64,000 bases of DNA, taken from positions 1-64,000 of the forward strand of contig CAWBBW010000003.1 in NCBI GenBank assembly GCA_963787135.1. The letters are read 5' to 3'. Both the position numbers and the translations under genes were made by a program. Under the pieces are notes generated by a model, which worked only from the letters and a program-made list of their open reading frames with translations, searched no databases and was not told the DNA's origin. Origin of the DNA: Roseiarcus sp963787135 (GTDB lineage Bacteria; Pseudomonadota; Alphaproteobacteria; Rhizobiales; Beijerinckiaceae). Positions 35,521 to 44,551 of this stretch are shown piece by piece. Numbering within the stretch: position 1 is the stretch's first letter; the number at the start of each line of letters is the position of its first letter.

Positions 35521-37124
35521 CCGTCGCGGCGCTTTCCCCCGCCGGATCCCATGTTGCCCGGAACCCCTGGCTGGTGGCCGGCATAGTCGTAGTGCCGACG
35601 TTTATGGAGGTGCTCGACACCACCATCGCGGTGGTGGCGCTGCGCTACATCGCGGGAGGCCTGTCCGCGGCAGTCGACGACAGTGAATGGGTTCTCACCA
35701 GCTACCTTGCCGCCAACGCTATCATCCTGCCGATTACGGGCTGGTTGAGCGCTCATCTTGGTCGCCGCAATTACTTCCTGGCCTCGATCGCGATATTCAC
35801 CCTCAGTTCCCTGCTGTGCGGACTGGCAGGCAGTTTGAGTCAGCTGATCCTGTTCCGCGCCATCCAGGGGCTGGCGGGGGGCGGGCTGCAGCCCTCCAGT
35901 CAGGGGGTGTTGCTGGACGCCTTCCCTCGGGAAAGGCAAGGCGTAGCCATGACGCTGTTTGGCTTCGCCGCCCTGATTGCGCCCGTCGTTGGTCCAACTC
36001 TAGGTGGCTGGATAACGGACTCCTACTCTTGGCGTTGGGTGTTCTTGATCAACGTGCCCGTCGGGATCCTGGCGTTCACCGGTTGCTATTTCCTGCTTGA
36101 AGATCCGGACTATCTGGTTGCCCAGCGTACGGAATTGAGGAAGCAGCCGTTGCACTTTGACTCGATCGGTCTGTCGCTCCTGGTGATCGTCATGGTCTCC
36201 TGGGAAGTGATGCTCAGCAAGGGCCAGGAATGGGACTGGCTGGGCGATCCATTCTGGCGTATCCAGACGCTGGCCAGTTTCTTTGCGGCGGGTTTGGTCG
36301 CGTTGATCTTTTGGGAATTGCGTCACCGCAACCCCGTAGTCAATTTCCGCGTGTTGGCCGAACGCAACTTCGCCGGGTGCTGCCTCATCATTTTTTGCGC
36401 CTATCTCGCGCTTTATGCCGCGAGCACTTCGCTGCCCGGTCTGCTCCAGTCCCTGTTTGGTTATGATGCGCTTAGCTCTGGATTGGTTATGTCGCCTGCC
36501 GGAATCGCTGCAGTCCTGGCAATGCCGATCGTCGGTCGCCTGCTCGGCAAGCAGATGGATGCCCGATGGCTGATCGCCGCGGGCCTGCTGATCATGACTG
36601 CCGGAAACTATTGGATGTCTCAACTCAACCTCGACATCAGCCCAGGCCAGGTTGTCTGGCCTCGGGTGCTCGTCGTCGCGGGATTGGCGGTCTGTTTTGC
36701 GCCTGCGAACGTAGCCGCTTACCTCTATACGCCATTGGTATTGCGGGGGGCCGCGGTTGGCTTGTTGAGCCTCTTGCGCAACGAGGGAGGCAGCGTCGGG
36801 ACGTCGTTGGCCCAGACCATCCAAGAGCGGCGTGATCAGTTTCACACCCTGCGGCTTGGCGAGTCCCTTGATCCTTTCAATCCGGCCGTGGCTTCATTCC
36901 TCGCGCGGGCTCAAGCGTTCTTCCTTCAGCAGACCGGCGATCCAGCCGCGTCGCAACAACTGGCTTGGCGGCAACTCGAGAATCTACGCCAGCAGCAGGC
37001 GTCTGCGCTTGCCTATTTCGACACCTTTTGGATGATGGCCGTGTTGACGTTTGTGGTCGCGTTCGCGGTATTGTTTATGAAACGTTCCGTGGCCGAGAAG
37101 GGCGCTCGCGCCGCCAGCGAATAA
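35517..37124 (+). CDS. MFS multidrug efflux transporter, DHA2 (EmrB-like), 14 helices
   Basis: 535 aa from GTG 35517. Motifs of the DHA2 family: PTFMEVLDTTIAVVALRYIA in helix 1, DDSEWVLTSYLAANAI, GWLSAHLGRRNYFLAS, and the antiporter motif GLAGGGLQPSSQGVLLDAFP with FGFAALIAPVVGPTLGGWI. A drug/proton antiporter of the inner membrane, working with the adaptor encoded before it. No TolC-type outer-membrane protein gene is nearby, so it would use one encoded elsewhere. Frame intact, in contrast to the adaptor. Confidence 0.93.
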   Translation: MTVAALSPAGSHVARNPWLVAGIVVVPTFMEVLDTTIAVVALRYIAGGLSAAVDDSEWVLTSYLAANAIILPITGWLSAHLGRRNYFLASIAIFTLSSLLCGLAGSLSQLILFRAIQGLAGGGLQPSSQGVLLDAFPRERQGVAMTLFGFAALIAPVVGPTLGGWITDSYSWRWVFLINVPVGILAFTGCYFLLEDPDYLVAQRTELRKQPLHFDSIGLSLLVIVMVSWEVMLSKGQEWDWLGDPFWRIQTLASFFAAGLVALIFWELRHRNPVVNFRVLAERNFAGCCLIIFCAYLALYAASTSLPGLLQSLFGYDALSSGLVMSPAGIAAVLAMPIVGRLLGKQMDARWLIAAGLLIMTAGNYWMSQLNLDISPGQVVWPRVLVVAGLAVCFAPANVAAYLYTPLVLRGAAVGLLSLLRNEGGSVGTSLAQTIQERRDQFHTLRLGESLDPFNPAVASFLARAQAFFLQQTGDPAASQQLAWRQLENLRQQQASALAYFDTFWMMAVLTFVVAFAVLFMKRSVAEKGARAASE

Positions 37125-37448
37125 AGCGCGCGCCTGCCGGCGGGTGGAAAACCACGCGACGGCGTCTCTTGGTAACGGCGCCGGCGGATCGCCCGACACG
37201 ACCCTTTGACGGGCCCTTCGAGATCGGCGGCACGCTGAGCGCTTGCGCTTCGCGCAGTGGATTGGACCAAAACACGCTCGTTTCGGACACAGCGCGCCGT
37301 AGGAATTCGAGGCTCGCCTGTCGCCTCACAGCAGTCTTACCGCGCCGTTCCGGACACGGTCAGCCCCGGAAAGTACTCAAGGCCCCGCAGGTCTCGCGCC
37401 CTAATGTTCCGGGCTTGGCGCCATCTAGCGCGAAGACGATCAGGCGCT
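37125..37448. other. Convergent intergenic region
   Basis: It separates the ends of the efflux gene (plus) and the P-type ATPase gene (minus). No coding frame, hairpin or repeat stands out. Confidence 0.4.
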
Positions 37449-39983
37449 TCATGCGCCCTGCGCCGCGGTGATCCCCGATCGCGGCAGAGGGCGATCCTGG
37501 GGCGCGGACACGGCATTCACGCGATCAAGGAAACGGTAGGCGAGCAGCTTCACGCAATCGTTCACCAGGAACCAGGCCAGCGCGTAGCCCCAGACGAACA
37601 GCGCCCAGCCCCAACCGAGCGGCGTCATGAACAGCCCATAAACCGCGATCAGTGTCGCCACCGCCTGCGTGCCGAAGACCGCGAGCAACAATATCCGGGC
37701 GGGACGTATCGACCAGAACGGCCCACGGGTTCGCGTCAGGAAAATCGTGAGATGGCCGGCCACCGACAGCTTGAGATACATCAGCGTCTGGATATGAGCG
37801 CGGTCGAGATGGAAGACGCGCTCGCCGAGATAGAACAGGCCAAATGCGGCGACGACGCCGATGATTCCCAGCACGGTCGAGACGCCCAGAACCGTGCGCA
37901 TGTCCCAGGCTTCGGGCTTCTTCCTGTAGATGACGTTGTCATAGGCGATGGACAGAATCGCGCCATCGTTGAGCAGCGCCAGCATGACGATCATGATCGC
38001 TGTTAAGGGATAGAAATTGAAGACGACGATCGCCAGCGTCATGAAGAGGAGAACGCGCAGCGTCTCGGAGATGCGATAGATCGCGTAGCTATTCATGCGC
38101 TGGAAGATGCGACGGCTTTCCTTGATCGCGTCGATGATGACCGAGAGCCCCGGCGTCAGAAGCACGATGGCCGCCGCGGCGCGCGCCGCGTCGGTTGCGC
38201 CGGAGACGGCAATCCCGCAGTCCGCCTTCTTCAGCGCGGGGGCGTCGTTGACCCCGTCGCCGGTCATGCCGACGATATGGCCGTGCTTCTGCAGAACGTC
38301 GACGATATGGAACTTGTGTTCGGGGAACACCTGAGCGAAGCCGTCAGCATCTTCGATGGTCTTGGCCACTTCCGCGGTTTCGTCCGTCTTGGAATCGCCG
38401 AGGGTGGTCGCGTCGAGGATGTTCGAGCCCATGCCTAACGTCCTGGCCATCTCGCGGGCGATCGCTAACGCGTCGCCGGTCACCATCTTGATCTTGACGC
38501 CCATCTCCGCCGCGGTCGCGATGGTCGATTTGGCGTCTTCGCGCGGCGGGTCGAAAAGCGGCAAGACGCCGAGAAGCGTCCATTTGCCGTCGCTGTCGGT
38601 GCGGGCAACGCCGAGCGCACGAAAGCCGCGCGCCGCGAAGTCGTCGACCGCCTTGTCGACGGCGGGCTTCGCCGCCGCCGCGTTCGCCGACAGCGCCAGT
38701 ATGACCTGCGGCGCGCCCTTGGTCACCTTGAATGTCTTTCCGTCCGCGCCCTTGACCGTGGCTTCGGTCCGTTTGTGCACGGGGTCGAACGGGGTGAAAT
38801 GCATGATTTGATAGGCCTTCAGCGCCTCCTTGTCCTTCAGGCCGCCGATGACCGCGAGATCGATCGTGTCGTTGTTCGCCGCTTCTGAAGCCAGCGCTCC
38901 GGCGAGGATAAGCTCATCGGCGGTCGTCGCATCCAGGCAAAAGGGATCGCCGAGCGTGAGCTTGTTCTGGGTCAGGGTTCCGGTCTTGTCGGCGCAAAGG
39001 ACGTCGACGCCGGCCAGCTCCTCGATCGCGACCAGCTTGCTCACAATCGCCTGTTTCTTCGCAAGCAGGCGCGCGCCGACCGCCATGGTCACCGACAGAA
39101 CCGTCGGCATCGCGACGGGGATCGCCGCAACGGTCAGCACGAGCGAGAACTGCAGCAGGGTCAGGATCGGCTCGCCGCGATAGATACCGAGGCCGACGAT
39201 GACCGCCACCAGGATCAACGCGAGGACAATCAGATAGTTGCCGATCCTCAATACGGCTTTCTGGAAATGGCTGACGGTGACCGCCGTCTCCACCAGTTCC
39301 GCCGTTTTGCCGAAGTAGGTCTTGCTGCCCGTCGAGTAGACGAGCGCGCCGATTTCGCCGCGCCGAACGATCGAGCCGGAGAAGACGGCGTCGCCGGATT
39401 TGCGCGTGGCCGGCAGCGACTCCCCGGTCAGCGCCGACTGGTCGACCGATATCTCGTCGCCGTCGAGCAAGCGCGCATCGGCCGGCACGATGTCGCCGAG
39501 ACGCAGGCGGATTGCGTCGCCCGGCACGAGGTCACGCGCCGCCGGGTTGACCCACTTGCCGTCGCGTTTCACTCTCGCCTTGATCGCGAGCGTCGCCTTC
39601 AGGGCGGCGATGGCGTTGCCGGCCTGATGTTCCTCCCAGAATCCGACCACGGCGTTGGCGAGAAGCAGAATGAGGATGATGACAAAGTCCGGCCAGTGCC
39701 GGGCCGCCGCCGACAGGATCACCGCCGCTTCGATCATCCAGGGGATCGGACCCCAGAAGTAGGAGAGGAACTTCAGGATCTCATTGGTCTTCTTCTCCGC
39801 AATCTCGTTCGGCCCGTACTTAGCGAGCCGCTTCTGCGCCTCGGCCTGGGTCAGGCCAGCCGGCGATGATCCCAATTCCTTCTCGACCTCCGCCAGAGGA
39901 AGGGTTTGCAGAGTGTCCTGGGCGACAGGCTTCGATCCAGGATTGGATTCGGAAGCCTTAGGCGGAGCCGCGTGACCTTCCAT
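37449..39983 (-). CDS. P3A-type proton-translocating ATPase (plasma-membrane H+-ATPase family)
   Basis: 844 aa from ATG 39983 (MEGHAAPPKASESNPG). It pumps H+ out of the cell using ATP. Marks of P-type ATPases: DQSALTGESLPAT (actuator), VLCADKTGTLTQNKL with the phosphorylated Asp, VTKGAPQVILAL (nucleotide domain), TGDGVNDAPALKKADCGIAV. Membrane helix 4 has VLTVAAIPVAMPTVLSVT, as in P3A pumps. Helix 6 has LALLNDGAILSIAYDNV, which keeps the Asp used for proton transport in plant and fungal H+-ATPases. The plant-type regulatory C-terminus is absent; the tail is short. Monocistronic. It could support acid tolerance together with the CPA1 antiporter at 7252. Confidence 0.93.
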   Translation of the reverse strand: MEGHAAPPKASESNPGSKPVAQDTLQTLPLAEVEKELGSSPAGLTQAEAQKRLAKYGPNEIAEKKTNEILKFLSYFWGPIPWMIEAAVILSAAARHWPDFVIILILLLANAVVGFWEEHQAGNAIAALKATLAIKARVKRDGKWVNPAARDLVPGDAIRLRLGDIVPADARLLDGDEISVDQSALTGESLPATRKSGDAVFSGSIVRRGEIGALVYSTGSKTYFGKTAELVETAVTVSHFQKAVLRIGNYLIVLALILVAVIVGLGIYRGEPILTLLQFSLVLTVAAIPVAMPTVLSVTMAVGARLLAKKQAIVSKLVAIEELAGVDVLCADKTGTLTQNKLTLGDPFCLDATTADELILAGALASEAANNDTIDLAVIGGLKDKEALKAYQIMHFTPFDPVHKRTEATVKGADGKTFKVTKGAPQVILALSANAAAAKPAVDKAVDDFAARGFRALGVARTDSDGKWTLLGVLPLFDPPREDAKSTIATAAEMGVKIKMVTGDALAIAREMARTLGMGSNILDATTLGDSKTDETAEVAKTIEDADGFAQVFPEHKFHIVDVLQKHGHIVGMTGDGVNDAPALKKADCGIAVSGATDAARAAAAIVLLTPGLSVIIDAIKESRRIFQRMNSYAIYRISETLRVLLFMTLAIVVFNFYPLTAIMIVMLALLNDGAILSIAYDNVIYRKKPEAWDMRTVLGVSTVLGIIGVVAAFGLFYLGERVFHLDRAHIQTLMYLKLSVAGHLTIFLTRTRGPFWSIRPARILLLAVFGTQAVATLIAVYGLFMTPLGWGWALFVWGYALAWFLVNDCVKLLAYRFLDRVNAVSAPQDRPLPRSGITAAQGA

Positions 39984-40386
39984 GATCGAAACTCTTTCTG
40001 TCGTTGCCGAGCGCCGCTTCGTTGCTTCGCGTGCGCGCGTGTCGCAAGACACACCAATCCTTTCGCTTGAAGCCGGCGGCATTCGAGCCACCATTGTTGG
40101 CGCCGGGGACGCCTCGATGACAGGATCGGAAACTACTCACGCCTCTGTTTGGGGGAGCACCGAAGGCAACCCTGGACGCCGCAGTCCCTCATCGGATTGA
40201 GACCGCCGATCGGAAGGTCCCGTGGGGACCGACATCACGCTTTTGCAACGGCACTCGGAATGTCCGGATTTGCGCATTGCCATCTTCTAATAGCGGGTTC
40301 CCTCCCAAAAGCGGTCGCCTACGCCGGGGCGTCGCTTGGGTTTTAACGTTACAACGACGTTTGCCTTGAGTCCCGGAGCAGGCCGA
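39984..40386. other. Divergent intergenic region
   Basis: It lies between the proton ATPase (minus) and the secreted hydrolase (plus). A short hairpin GGTCCC-GTG-GGGACC (40216-40230) is the only structure seen. No promoter could be chosen with confidence. Confidence 0.4.
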
Positions 40387-41433
40387 ATGAGGACGATGCG
40401 TATCCTCGCCCCCGCCGCGCTGGCCATCGCCTTCGCCAGCCCCGGCGCGGGCGAAACTCTCGTCCCCGACAGCGTCTACACGGCGCCGCAGCAGCTTGTC
40501 GCGGTCGACGGCGCGCGGCGGCTCAATCTCTATTGCGTCGGCTCCGGCGAGCCTGCCGTTGTCCTCGAAGCCGGCTCCGGCAACGGCATGGTCACCTGGC
40601 GCTTCGTGCAGGCGGAGATCGCCAGCTTCACGCGCGTCTGCGCCTATGATCGGGCCGGGCTCGGGTTCAGCGACGCGGCCCAGCGCCCCTCGGACGTCGC
40701 CAACATGGCCGACGACCTCAGCCGGCTCGTCGCTGCCGCAGGCGTCGCGAAGCCGTTCGTCCTGGTCGGCCATTCGCTCGGCGGCGCGACCGCCGTCCTC
40801 TATGCGGCGACCCATCCGGACGACCTCGCCGGCGTCGTGCTGGTAGAACCCGCTTTCGCCGGCGATCTTCACGCGCTGCAAGCCGAACTGCCGGTCGGCA
40901 AGCGAACGGCGATCGCCGAGGCGATGGAACGATCGCTTTCCTACAAGCGCTCCTGTCTCGCGCTGGCGGAAGCGGGGAAACTCGCGCAGCCGGCGAGCGA
41001 GGCGGAGCGCGACTGCGTCGACGAAAGCTATGATCCGAACCGGCTCGACGCGCTGCTGCGAGAGGCCGGCAGCCGGCTTCTCGCTTTGCCCAAGGTCTGG
41101 CAGGCGATGATTTCGGAAATGGCGTCGTTCGTGACCGAGAGCGACGCGCCCGACGCCGACACGGCCGAGCTCGACGCTGTGACCTTCTCCTTCGGCGACA
41201 AGCCGCTCATCGTCTTGAGTCGCGGCGTGGAGGAAGGCGGCCCGGGCGTTCCGCCCGACGCCCTGCCCCGGGTCGAGGCCGCATGGCGGGCCGGACACGC
41301 CGCGCTCGCGACCCGCTCGACGCGAGGCGAGCACGTCGTTGTCCCGGGTTCGCGCCATTACGTGCAGATCGACGAGCCGCGAGCCGTGATCGACGCGGTG
41401 CGGAAGGCGGTGACAGCTGTGCGGGGCCAGTGA
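40387..41433 (+). CDS. Exported alpha/beta hydrolase
   Basis: 348 aa from ATG 40387 (MRTMRILAPAALAIAFAS), GGAG upstream; a Sec signal peptide ends near GAGE. The fold is shown by LNLYCVGSGEPAVVLEAGSG, VCAYDRAGLGFSD, the nucleophile elbow VLVGHSLGGATAVLYA and the C-terminal catalytic His in VVPGSRHYVQIDEP. Two or three cysteines (RSCLALAE and ERDCVDE) in the lid could form a disulfide in the periplasm. Esterase or lipase activity is likely; substrate unknown. Confidence 0.85.
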   Translation: MRTMRILAPAALAIAFASPGAGETLVPDSVYTAPQQLVAVDGARRLNLYCVGSGEPAVVLEAGSGNGMVTWRFVQAEIASFTRVCAYDRAGLGFSDAAQRPSDVANMADDLSRLVAAAGVAKPFVLVGHSLGGATAVLYAATHPDDLAGVVLVEPAFAGDLHALQAELPVGKRTAIAEAMERSLSYKRSCLALAEAGKLAQPASEAERDCVDESYDPNRLDALLREAGSRLLALPKVWQAMISEMASFVTESDAPDADTAELDAVTFSFGDKPLIVLSRGVEEGGPGVPPDALPRVEAAWRAGHAALATRSTRGEHVVVPGSRHYVQIDEPRAVIDAVRKAVTAVRGQ

Positions 41434-41448
41434 GGGGCGCCATGCCGG

Positions 41449-41885
41449 TCAGGCGGGCGGCAGCACATCGAATGGATCGAGCGCCGCCACGCCCAGCGGC
41501 GCGAAATGGCGGATGTTGCGCGACAGGATTGTGAGCCCACGACGTTTCGCCGTCGCGGCGATGATGACGTCGGCCAATCCGGGCGCATGACCCTCTGCGC
41601 GCGCTCGATCCGACAAGGCGCCCGCAATCCGCGCCGTCGGCGTGTCCAGCGGAAGAATGCGCTCGCCGTAGAGATGCAGCGCCGCCTCCAGCCATGCGGT
41701 CAAATCGGCGCTTCTGCGCGTTGCGCCCTCCCGCCGCAGCTTGGCGATCCCGTCTTCGATCTCGACCACCGTGACCGCCGAGAGCCAAAGCAGCGCGGAC
41801 TGCGCGTCCATCCACGCGATGAACTCAGCCGACGCGCGCTTCGCGGGGCGCCGGCGGAGAGAACATTGGTGTCGACGAGATACAC
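41449..41885 (-). CDS. PIN-domain toxin (VapC-like), one frame break
   Basis: About 145 aa after correction, from GTG 41885 (MYLVDTNVLSAGAP). Near 41,850 the frame shifts at a C-run (GGCGCCCCGCG), after which the remaining frame reads KRASAEFIAWMDAQS, SAVTVVEIEDGIAKL (second acidic site), GLADVIIAATAKRRGL and LSRNIRHF. With one base added the domain is complete, with the Asp in VDTN, Glu in VEIEDG and Asp in LADVI that bind the catalytic metal. Partner of the antitoxin whose stop lies 6 bp upstream. Confidence 0.83.
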
Positions 41886-41891
41886 GGATGC

Positions 41892-42134
41892 TCAAAGATC
41901 GGCGGCGCGCAAAGCCGTTCGATCGCGCTCCGGCAGATCCTCCGGCGCGATCGGCGCGGCCATCAACAGCCGTCCGAAAGAGGGGACGCGGGTGAGACGC
42001 TCCCACTCCTTGAAGCTCAGGATGACCACCTCTTTTCTGCCGTGCCGGGTGATGATCGCAGGCTCGCCACCGACCGCATCGTCGACGACGGCCGAAAGGC
42101 GGGCCTTCGCGTCGCGAAGCTGGATTTCCCGCAT
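41892..42134 (-). CDS. Phd/YefM-type antitoxin
   Basis: 80 aa from ATG 42134 (MREIQLRDAKARLSAVVDD), with GGAGAG upstream. The Phd/YefM fold: LRDAKARLSAVVDDAV and EPAIITRHGRKEVVILSFKEW. The C-terminal tail is acidic/Leu-rich (APIAPEDLPERD), as expected for the toxin-binding part. Second Phd/PIN module in the window and not closely similar to the one at 21566. A palindromic operator lies 22 bp upstream. Confidence 0.9.
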   Translation of the reverse strand: MREIQLRDAKARLSAVVDDAVGGEPAIITRHGRKEVVILSFKEWERLTRVPSFGRLLMAAPIAPEDLPERDRTALRAADL

Positions 42135-42155
42135 GGGATCAAGCTCTCCACAAGT

Positions 42156-42201
42156 TATGACTACTGTGGTCATATATATAGGCTGGACAACAGGGCCGCA
42201 A
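42156..42201 (-). promoter_or_regulatory. Promoter and operator of the second Phd/PIN module
   Basis: TATGACTAC (42156-42164) and GTGGTCATA (42166-42174) form a 9-bp inverted repeat with one mismatch. On the minus strand TTGCGG (42201-42196), a 17-bp spacer and TATATA (42178-42173) make a plausible sigma-70 promoter overlapping it, giving a leader of about 30 nt. Confidence 0.55.
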
Positions 42202-42412
42202 GGGAGCCTCGGCCTCCACAGGCGGTAAATTTGCGTTTTGCCGCGGCCTTCGGCTGGCGCGGAAATGGCGCCGTAGCGCCTTGAAAACCCTTACTTCGGG
42301 AATGGATTTGGCGCCCCCCGGCGAGCGGCCCGGACCCGGCGCCAACTCTGGACAGCATCGCCGAATGCGCCCAAGCTGCGTTACGAAACTCTCCCCTTCC
42401 GGCCCCTGCCCG

Positions 42413-43586
42413 ATGATCCCCAACGCGCCCCGTTCGTTCGACTTCGATCTCGGCGAGAGCGCCGGGATGATCCGCGAGAGCGCGCGGGCCTTCTCGGAAA
42501 AAGAGATCGCGCCGCGCGCCGCCGCGATCGACCGCGACAATCTCTTCCCGCGCGATCTCTGGCCGAAGATGGGCGCGCTCGGCCTGCACGGGATCACGGC
42601 GCCCGAGGAATACGGCGGGCTCGGCCTCGGCTATCTCGAGCATTGCGTGGCGATGGAGGAGGTGTCGCGCGCGAGCGGCTCGGTCGGCCTCTCCTACGGC
42701 GCGCACTCGAACCTGTGCGTCAACCAAATCTCGCGCAACGGCAACGGCGCTCAGAAAGCGCGCTACCTGCCGAAGCTGATCTCCGGCGAACATGTCGGCG
42801 CGCTCGCGATGTCCGAGCCGAACGCGGGCTCGGACGTCGTCTCGATGACCACGCGGGCCGAGAAGAAGGGCGACCGCTACGTCCTCAATGGCGCGAAAAT
42901 GTGGATCACCAACGGCCCCGTCGCCGAGACGCTGATCGTCTACGCCAAGACCGATCCGAAGGCCGAGGCCCGCGGCATCACCGCCTTCCTGGTCGAGCGC
43001 GGCATGACGGGCTTCTCTCAACGGGGTGAAGCTCGACAAGCTCGGCATGCGCGGCTCCGACACCTCCGAACTCGTCTTCTCCGACTGCGAGGTGCCGGAA
43101 GAGAATGTGCTGGGCGCGCTCGGCAAGGGCGTCAACGTGCTGATGAGCGGCCTCGACTACGAGCGCGTGGTGCTCTCCGCCGGGCCGCTCGGCCTCATGC
43201 AGGCGGCGCTCGACGTGGCGCTGCCTTACGTCCACGAGCGCAAGCAGTTCGGCCAGCCGATCGGCACCTTCCAGCTCGTGCAGGGCAAGCTCGCCGACAT
43301 CTATGTGACGCTGAACGCCTCCCGCGCCTATGTCTACGCGGTCGCCAAGGCCTGCGACCGCGGCGAAACCACACGTGAGGATGCGGCCGGCGCGATCCTC
43401 TATGCCGCCGAGCGGGCGACCCAGGTCACGCTCGACGCGATCCAGATTTTGGGCGGCAACGGATACACCAACGACTATCCGCTCGGCCGGCTCCTGCGCG
43501 ACGCAAAGCTCTACGAGATCGGCGCCGGCACGAGCGAGATCCGCCGTATGCTGATCGGGCGGGAGCTTTACGCCAAGTCGGCGTGA
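42413..43586 (+). CDS. Isovaleryl-CoA dehydrogenase-like acyl-CoA dehydrogenase (one frame break)
   Basis: About 390 aa after correction, from ATG 42413 (MIPNAPRSFDFDLGES). A flavoprotein of leucine breakdown that oxidises isovaleryl-CoA and passes electrons to ETF. N-terminal piece: FSEKEIAPRAAAIDRDN, GITAPEEYGGLGLGYLEH, ALAMSEPNAGSDVVSM, LNGAKMWITNGP. The frame shifts near 43,015 (GGCTTCTCTCAACGG); the second piece continues KLDKLGMRGSDTSELVF, MSGLDYERVVLSAGPLGLMQ (with the Glu placed as the catalytic base of isovaleryl-type enzymes), HERKQFGQPIGTFQLVQGK and YEIGAGTSEIRRMLIGREL. Other leucine-pathway genes are not in the window. Confidence 0.88.
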
Positions 43587-43608
43587 CGTTGCGGTCCGAT
43601 CGTGAAAA

Positions 43609-44418
43609 TCAGACGCTTGGCTCCCGCGCCGCCGGCCTGGAGACGAGCTCGCGCGGACGTTCGTCGCGAACGATCGAGGGCGTCTCCGGCGCCGCCGGCT
43701 TGTCGTCGAGGAAGGTGCCCATCAGCCGGTCCCAGACATTGAAATACTGACCAAAATTCGACTGGAAGCGCCGGTGATGCAGGTCGTGATGCGCGACCGC
43801 ATTGATAAAGCCGACGCGCTCGCGGATGAAGCGCGGCGTCAGCTCGTGGCCGCAGTGGCCTGCGGCGTTCACCAGGCCATCGAGCATGAGATAACTCAGC
43901 AATGCCACTGGGTGCATCGGCACGAAAAAGATCAGGAGCGCAAAGAAAGCAAATTGAGGCACGGTCTCCAGCGGCTGGAACGACAGCATCGCCCAGGCGG
44001 TAGGCGTGATCGACCGGTGATGGCCCGCATGCAGCCACGGGAAGACCCAGCGCAGATGCATCGCCCTGTGCGTCCAATAAAACCATGTGTCGTGCAGAAC
44101 CATTGCGACGACGACGCTGAGCGGCGCCCACCAGAGTGGATAGTCGGACGGATTCCAGTAGACCAAGGCGCGCCCGGCCCGGTAGGCCGCGAGCAGCGCG
44201 ACCGAGTACAGCGCGAAGAAGACGAGCGCCGCCAGCGACTGTCGAACCTCGCGACGAACGTCCTCGCGGCGGGGTCGACGCCTCTGAATGCGGGCCGTCT
44301 CGATTTCTGGCGTCGGACGAACCGCCACGATCCAATGCAGGACGCCGGCCGGAACGAGATAGGCCGCGACCAGCAGGACGCCAAAGCAGATAGTGAACTG
44401 CTGGATATAAGCAGGCAT
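43609..44418 (-). CDS. Sterol desaturase / fatty acid hydroxylase family protein
   Basis: 269 aa from ATG 44418 (MPAYIQQFTICFGVLLVA). A di-iron membrane hydroxylase. Histidine boxes are visible: HDTWFYWTHRAMH, WLHAGHHRSITP and VAHHDLHHRRFQSNFGQYF, plus the additional AGHCGHE. Four or five hydrophobic segments surround them. The substrate (sterol, carotenoid, fatty acid or hopanoid-type lipid) cannot be read. It is divergently placed from the ACAD-like/PIG-L/NodS-like set with 133 bp between starts. Confidence 0.9.
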   Translation of the reverse strand: MPAYIQQFTICFGVLLVAAYLVPAGVLHWIVAVRPTPEIETARIQRRRPRREDVRREVRQSLAALVFFALYSVALLAAYRAGRALVYWNPSDYPLWWAPLSVVVAMVLHDTWFYWTHRAMHLRWVFPWLHAGHHRSITPTAWAMLSFQPLETVPQFAFFALLIFFVPMHPVALLSYLMLDGLVNAAGHCGHELTPRFIRERVGFINAVAHHDLHHRRFQSNFGQYFNVWDRLMGTFLDDKPAAPETPSIVRDERPRELVSRPAAREPSV

Positions 44419-44551
44419 CGTGGCCAAGTTCCGAGCGGTCGCGCCGATCATGATAGGGCCGCAGTCGCTCGAAGGCCAACCACCTTGCGCTACCTCAGCG
44501 CCCGCACTGAATCGCTCCTCCTCGGCACAAAGGCGCTGCTCACGCGTTACA

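Noticed and set aside
40216..40230. GGTCCC/GGGACC hairpin
   Set aside because: Six base pairs in GC-rich DNA is near chance level and it does not border a gene end.
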